This document shows, piece after piece, positions 58,516 to 64,000 of a DNA stretch of 64,000 nt. Both the position numbers and the translations under genes were made by a program. Each line of letters starts with the position of its first letter. The first letter of the stretch is position 1. Under the pieces are notes generated by a model. That model did not search any database and was not told where the DNA came from. It saw only the letters and a list, made by a program, of their open reading frames with translations. This DNA is from Ananas comosus (Eukaryota > Streptophyta > Magnoliopsida > Poales > Bromeliaceae), in the NCBI RefSeq assembly GCF_001540865.1, contig NC_033642.1, forward strand, positions 1,087,450 through 1,151,449, given 5' to 3'.

Positions 58516-59536
58516 AGAAGAAGAAAGCTGCTAAAATTATATATAATCCTATTAGAGTTGTAATCTTATTATAATTCAGCCCAACTAAAGACTATAATTA
58601 ATATACTATTCTTATCATTTTTTATTTTTTATTTTACTAAAATCGAAATGGTTTGTTTAAATCCTTACGGATTGTAAAGATTACAACTTTTTAGATTGTA
58701 CACTTAGCATTTCTCTGTATTTATTATTTTATAATTTTTATGGACTAATATGTAATTCTTTTAAAGTTTATAGAGGCGTAGTTTTTATTATATTATTACT
58801 TTTTTTCCTTTCAGCAATACAAATTTTCTAGAAATTTTTTTTTTTAGGAAGAAGGTTCCCACATTTTAAGAAATTATAAAATTCTGGAAAAATTTTAAAT
58901 TTCTGCCGCATCAGATTTCTATGATAAAACAAACATAAGATTTCAAAATTCTGATGTCTTATTCCCAAGTATCTTAAAAATACTATGAACCAAACAAACC
59001 CTAAAAATTCTAATTTAGTTATATAATATTTTGATTCATTTAATTTGAGTCATTTAATGACTATTACATTTTCAAATTTGAATGTGTGGTTTACTTTTAT
59101 GAACTTGAGTGACATAATTAACGGAACTTACGTGACTATGTACGATTCTATTCATTAAAAAGAGAGAGAGAGAGAGAGAGACGGCGAGAGTGAGAAAGAA
59201 GAAATGAAAAAGAGTCTATAATTAATTAGCTCTTTTTGAATGCATGAATATCTTATTCTGTAATTTTTTTTTTATTTACTTTAAAGCTTTAACTATTTGA
59301 TATCTGAAAAATATGATCAAATGTACAAAATAGAATAACATATTTGGCCTCTTAAGTTATCTTTTTGCATTAAAATAAATTACTTTATTGGTAAAATATG
59401 CTATCTCATCGAATCATAAATATCAATATCTTTTAAGGAGTAAAAATCAAACACCTGTTTTTCAATCACGCAAGAAAACTTCATATTATCATTGAATAAA
59501 TTATTCCAACGTCCAAAGAAACCGTTAGTCTTATCA
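58516..59536. other. Intergenic, AT-rich, no gene seen
   Basis: No coding content recognised. A GA microsatellite lies at about 59161-59182. Confidence 0.5.
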
Positions 59537-59813
59537 GTAAACTTCAATTTGCCTCCTTGTAGTTCAGCATATTTTTTACTTTGTTATTCCGTAATTCAAA
59601 AAATTGTACCTAACCAGTTTGTTATTTTATTATTACATCACTGTTAAAATATGCCGTTAAACGGATTAGCAAACTGATAATAATAAAGCACGAATTATAA
59701 ATGGTAAAATATTATATTATACTGCTCTGTGATTTGCAAACCACTTAACTTTTAAATCATAAGATGATTGAGTGAAAATATGCTAAACCACGGGAGTGCA
59801 AATTAAATTTCAC
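59537..59813. mobile_element. MITE with diverged inverted ends
   Basis: TAAACTTCAATTTGCCTCC at the left and GGAGTGCAAATTAAATTTCA at the right are inverted partners, and the arms also share a GCATATTTT motif. It resembles the 55732-56088 family in its ends. There is no coding content. Confidence 0.5.
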
Positions 59814-59887
59814 CTTTTTTTTTTCGCTACTAAAAATTCGAAAGTATTGTCCGTATCACTCTGTGCTTTAAAAAGTATTATATTATA

Positions 59888-60433
59888 AGAGTGAGGCTAC
59901 TATGCTATCGGAAGTACGGAGCCTTCCGTGCTTCCAGCTCGTTTTCGATGTTGCGACTTTCGAATCGTCGATCGGCTCCGTTAAACTGGACCTAGAGTAT
60001 TTGAAGTATCTAGAAAATAAATTTTATGATTTTACGATATCATTTGCCTAGTGAACGAAGGGGCTCAAAATCAACGGCTGAAAATAAAAATATTACAAAA
60101 TGTAATAATATGACATTAAAATTTTAAATCAAATATATTGATTTTGTTTTATATAGTATAAAGAATTTTCTATCAAAATTTCACGTGATTTGGATATTTC
60201 TACGCCATTAAACTTGCAAACGGCTCACTACGGCCATTGAAATTTGTTGATTTTGAGCCCATTCGATCACTAGGTAAATGATATCGAAAAATAATAAAAT
60301 TTATTTTTTAGGTACTCCAAATACTCTAGATCAAGTTTAACGGAGCCGATCGACGATTCGAAAGTCGCAACATCGAAAACGAGCTGGAAGCACGGAAGGC
60401 TCCGTGCTTCCGATAGCATAGTAGCCTCACTCT
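59888..60433. mobile_element. Foldback MITE (family M2), well preserved
   Basis: The ends AGAGTGAGGCTACTATGC and GCATAGTAGCCTCACTCT are perfectly inverted, and the arms stay paired for about 170 bp. An 8-bp direct repeat ATATTATA flanks it. Each arm also contains its own small palindrome (CGGAGCCTTCCG, GAAGCACGGAAGGC). Sister copy at 8400-8935. It lies about 365 bp upstream of the glycine cleavage H-protein start. Confidence 0.85.
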
Positions 60434-60702
60434 ATATTATAGTTAAACTTAATGATTATATATCACCACAACTACTTGAGTTAATGATTGTATCTAATGT
60501 TTACTGGTGTCCTAGTCCCAAGGTTTCTAGACCAAAAGCATCTCAAAAAAGAAAAATGAAAAGATTGAGGATGAGGCAATCAATATCCACCAACCATCCA
60601 AATCCCATCCCCAACCCAACCCAACCCAATGTATAACAGCCCATTTCTTTCCCCTCTTTATCCTTTCTAAACACTCACACACTACTCCACCACTCAAAGC
60701 CA

Positions 60703-60712
60703 AATATATAAA
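60703..60712 (+). promoter_or_regulatory. Possible TATA box of the H-protein gene
   Basis: ATATATAAAA in the context CCAAATATATAAAA, about 90 bp upstream of the ATG. The surrounding A-rich sequence makes the call weak. Confidence 0.35.
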
Positions 60713-60798
60713 AAAAAATAATTAATAATAAAAGAAGAGCCAAAGCAACAAAACAAAAAAAAAAGAAAAGAAAAGAAAAGAAAGAAAGTTTGATACTC

Positions 60799-62476
60799 AT
60801 GGCTCTAAAGCTTTGGGCTTCTTCCACAGCCAATGCTCTCAAAATAGCTTGTGGGAGCAGCAGAACCCCCTTTCCTGCTTTTTCCAGATGCTTCTCTAAT
60901 GGTAATATCTTCACTCCCTTCCAGCATTTAAGCTGGCAGCCAAAAGAAAAAAAAAGAAAGTTCTGTTAACCTTTTCTTTTTTAAAATTTTTTTTTTAATC
61001 AAGAAATGAGGTATTGTGGCCAAGAACTCAACCAATTTAGTGAATTATTAAGAGAAGAGAAGGGGAAAAATTAATGTACACTGGGTTTTGTACAATTCTT
61101 ATTGTTTTGGCACTAAATTGATTGGCCTGTATCTTTTTCTTTTCTTTTCTTTTCTTTTACTTTTCCTTTTTGTCTCAAAATCTTATGAAACCCAAAGAAA
61201 TTTGTTGTATTGTTGCAGTTTTAGATGGGCACAAGTACACTTCTTCTCATGAATGGGTTAAGCATGAGGGTTCTGTGGCTACCATTGGCATCACTGACCA
61301 TGCCCAGGTGAATAACTCTTTCTCCTCATCCAAATCTTCAATCATTTTGTACCTATCTATCAAACGATCGCTCAGAATCTCCGGCTCAGATACCATGTTA
61401 AACGACAGTTTAATCTAAAAGTTTAAGTTGCCAGAGAACAACATTTGAATGTTGTTATGTTTAATAAAATCCTATAAGATAAGATGTGTGATGCCGGCCC
61501 CAGTGGTGTCACATCGAATAAGTAAGGAATTATAATTGAAAATATAAGAATCAGAAACTCTAATACCAATAACTGAGCTTAAGTATTTTGAATGGTGGTT
61601 TAGGCTCAACAGGTTGGTGTTGGGGGTATTTTCATCGGAAAATCGTATTTGTAGTCACCGATATTTGGACTTACATCCGTGTACTTTTCACTCGAACACT
61701 TATTTTGGCCAATGAACTTTCACATAAATTGCACTTTTGCGCCTGACTAAGATGGCCGGTTTATACTGTCAGAGACTAGAGCATAACATATGTCAATTTT
61801 TCCGATACCATCCACACACTTTATACTTTTCTTAACCGGCGAAAAGAAGAAAAAGAAGAGTTTCTTTAGCATGTTGCAAATTATATTCTGTGCACAGGGG
61901 CATCTTGGGGACGTGGTGTTTGTCGAATTGCCGGAACCCGGCACATCAGTAAAGCAAGGAGCCGGCTTTGGCTCCGTGGAGAGTGTGAAAGCCACAAGTG
62001 ATGTGAACTCCCCTGTTTCTGGTGAAGTTGTTGAAGTCAACACAAAGCTAACTGAAACACCTGGCCTGGTAAATTTTCATCAACAGTATAAACATCCAAC
62101 CTCTTGTTTCTGATTGAGTCTCTTTACTCTTACTCTTCTTCTTTGAGTGTCCATTATGATTACTCTAGATGATACTGTGGTTACATACTATATACTCAAT
62201 GAGCCAAAATGTGCGAAACCCCGCTATAAATACATTTTCATATTGCTCACTAAAGTATTAAAACCAACATTGGAATGTAGGTGATACATTTCGCCTAAGA
62301 TTGTTAGAACTTTAATCAGACAGATGCTGCTGTTATTCTTTGTTTTTCAGATTAACTCGAGTCCACACGAAGATGGATGGATGATCAAGGTTCGACCGAG
62401 TAGCCCTTCGGAGCTGGACTCGCTGTTGGGTCCGAAGGAATACAAGAAACTTTGCGAGGAAGAAGATGCTCATTAG
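60799..62476 (+). CDS. GDCH: Glycine cleavage system H protein, mitochondrial
   Basis: Exons are 60799-60901, 61219-61307, 61898-62068 and 62351-62476, giving 162 residues. All junctions are GT-AG and in phase. The H protein carries the lipoyl arm that shuttles the aminomethyl group between the P, T and L proteins of glycine decarboxylase in the mitochondrial matrix, central to photorespiration. The first ~33 residues ([12 protein letters not shown]...SRCF) are rich in Ser, Ala and basic residues and fit a mitochondrial presequence. The mature part has [34 protein letters not shown] and the lipoylation site [11 protein letters not shown] with Lys95. It continues [11 protein letters not shown] and DGWMIKV and ends EEEDAH. 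Length is normal for plant H proteins. No damage was seen. Intron 2 contains a TRIM-like fragment. It is unrelated to the neighbouring ACD6-like cluster. Confidence 0.97.
61487..61640 (+). mobile_element. TRIM-like LTR fragment in intron 2 of the H-protein gene
   Basis: TGTGATGCCGGCCCCAGTGG, TCACATCGAATAAG, GAGCTTAAGTATTTT and GGTGGTTTAGGCTCAAC keep the order of the TRIM LTR at 45805 and 62868. It is diverged. The borders are approximate. Confidence 0.55.
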
Positions 62477-62867
62477 GGCGATAAATTATGCGCTGGTTGT
62501 TTACTTCTACTAATTGGTTTTCGCGCTTAATGTCGAAATATTACCAGTCATATCCTGTGAAAAATTCAAATGAGCCTTTGCCATTCTGTTAATTATACTT
62601 GAATATATTTCAATCCTTCTTATTTTTGCCTTCATGGTCATTTTCTCTTTACTTTTCATTGAATGTTAGATTCCTGAAAATGTTACTAATACCAACATTA
62701 TGTGATTAAGCTAATGCTATGTTTTCGCTAATACTTTTCTCAATCAATGCTTAGTTTAATTTGATTGTTGTTGACTAAAATTACTTGTGAAAGAAGCAGC
62801 ATAGTCCCATTTCAGTCAGAATTCAGTAGCAACAGTGGTCTAGTTAAAAGTTAGAGAAGCATGCATG

Positions 62868-63180
62868 TAACACCCAAATAGTCCCACATCGGATGAAAAA
62901 AGAGAGTTCTGATTGAAAATATATGAGGCCTCGCACTCTAATAATAATAATTGGATTTAAGTATTTTGGGCCGGTGGTTTAGATCCAACGAATTATTATT
63001 GCTAGCAAGTCGGGTTGTTATATTTAGTATCAGAGCTGAATACCAACCAAAAGTGTGAGAGCTTGGTAGGACTCACCTCTATAATCTTATACCGTCTAGT
63101 AATAATAATTGGACTTAAACATTTTAGGCTGATGGTTTGGCCTAACAAGTTATTATTGGTAGCATATCAAGTTATTACAA
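62868..63180 (+). mobile_element. TRIM element with LTR, primer-binding site and partial second LTR
   Basis: The first LTR runs from TGTAACACCCAAATAGTCCC to about 63020 (GGGTTGTTATA). It is followed by TTAGTATCAGAGC, a near match to the iMet primer-binding site, and a very short interior. A second, 5'-truncated LTR copy (AATAATAATTGGACTTAAAC...GTTATTACA) ends near 63180. No coding capacity. It lies 3' of the H-protein gene. Confidence 0.7.
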
Positions 63181-64000
63181 TACAATTAGCTATAGTTCCA
63201 AATACTATTCTAAGTTATGAAACTAAGAATGAGGGTATGTTTCCCTCTGATTTAAGATAACTCCAGAATTAATAAAACCAACTTCCAAATTCAAGTTAAA
63301 TTTCATTATGTGATGTAAAAGACTAAAAAGTGCTTCTCCAAGTCGATGTTGCAGCTTGTGTGGCTTTGCTGGAGCTTCTATAAAAGTGGTATTTGAATAA
63401 AGTGGTTTGAAAAAGTACCCAAATTCTACATAGGTATATCTCTGTTGCGCATAAGTGCAAGAAATCATCAATGAAATTTAACATCAGAACAAATAGATCT
63501 CCTAAATAATAGTAGAATTTCATTGAACCACTCTGACAATTTAACACAACATAATGTGCTTATGAGGATGCACACATTTTGGAACATGTAAACCTTCTCC
63601 CATGGTTTGTTAGTTCCATAATGAACCTGGCTAGATCTTTTGAGCTTCAAGTCACAATTTCACCGAGCACGACTTCTGACTCGTAAGGATCGAAAACAAA
63701 AAAGGCGGAAGTAGATGATTTGATATATGGTTATGATCAAAGAAACTAAATATTCAAGTAAACATCCTTGATTAAAAAGAAAGGCTACGAAAATGATTGG
63801 GATATAGATGGAATATAATGAAATAGAGCCACACGATTTCGATAGTCATGCCAGTGATTTGGAGATCTCCCAGAAAGTATTTAGTGCTCATTTCGGTCAA
63901 CTCTCCATTATCTGTCTTTGGCTGAGTGGCATGTACTTTCCATGGTGCCCGTTTGACGCTGAAATGAAGAGCAACTACATTTCATTCTTGTTTATGATGT
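63181..64000. other. Right edge of the window, no gene seen
   Basis: Moderately AT-rich sequence without a recognisable domain. Overlapping 60-80 codon minus-strand open frames at 63223-63650 show no known motif, and no splice-linked series could be built. The start or 3' UTR of a further gene beyond the window is possible. Confidence 0.35.

Noticed and set aside
60608..60632. Telomere-like CCCAA repeats
   Set aside because: Only about four CCAAC units, not the plant telomere repeat, and inside an ordinary gene promoter region.
63223..63650. Minus-strand small genes at the right edge
   Set aside because: Overlapping frames of 60-82 codons, no conserved motif, no supporting splice structure.

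Overview
This is nuclear DNA of a flowering plant, very probably a monocot. The genes have GT-AG introns. First exons are clearly GC-richer than later exons, as is common in commelinid monocots. Most of the window is transposon-derived. My weak guess is pineapple (Ananas) or a relative; nothing in the window proves the species.

The main content is a cluster of ACCELERATED CELL DEATH 6 (ACD6)-like genes. These encode ankyrin-repeat membrane proteins with a PGG domain, and all share the same three-exon plan. Gene A (332-2042, +) enters from outside the window and shows exons 2 and 3. Gene B (14579-19913, +) is complete, 674 residues. Gene C (24272-27482, +) is a pseudogene with a SINE in exon 1, a stop codon in exon 2 and a lost terminal stop. 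Gene D (53756 down to 30337, -) has all three exons in order but is stretched over 23.4 kb by transposons in both introns, and a frameshift removes its last membrane helix. A and C are the closest pair and match in introns and 3' flank. A separate housekeeping gene, the H protein of the glycine cleavage system (60799-62476, +, four exons, 162 residues), lies near the right end.

The rest is nested mobile DNA. There are three or more solo LTRs with target-site duplications (2107-3880, 4394-5112, 16838-17375). A decayed Ty3/gypsy chromovirus (32681-42007) sits in a MITE and carries a CACTA-type insertion in its left LTR. There are two Helitrons (21424-22182 and 49524-52679); the second has captured an exon of a BAT1-like amino-acid permease. 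There are also several CACTA-type non-autonomous elements, MULE-, Tourist- and foldback-type MITEs, TRIM pieces, and at least eight copies of one tRNA-derived SINE. A four-unit tandem array of about 490-bp monomers lies upstream of gene D.

Assembly quality varies. Single Ns at 30228, 32404, 36000 and 45959 and an N run at 47371-47394 mark joins. The block 45960-47394 looks misplaced, and 42.2-45.3 kb looks like uncorrected long-read sequence. I saw no CRISPR array, rRNA, functional tRNA gene or prokaryotic system. The most notable structures are the gene-capturing Helitron and the layered insertions inside gene D.
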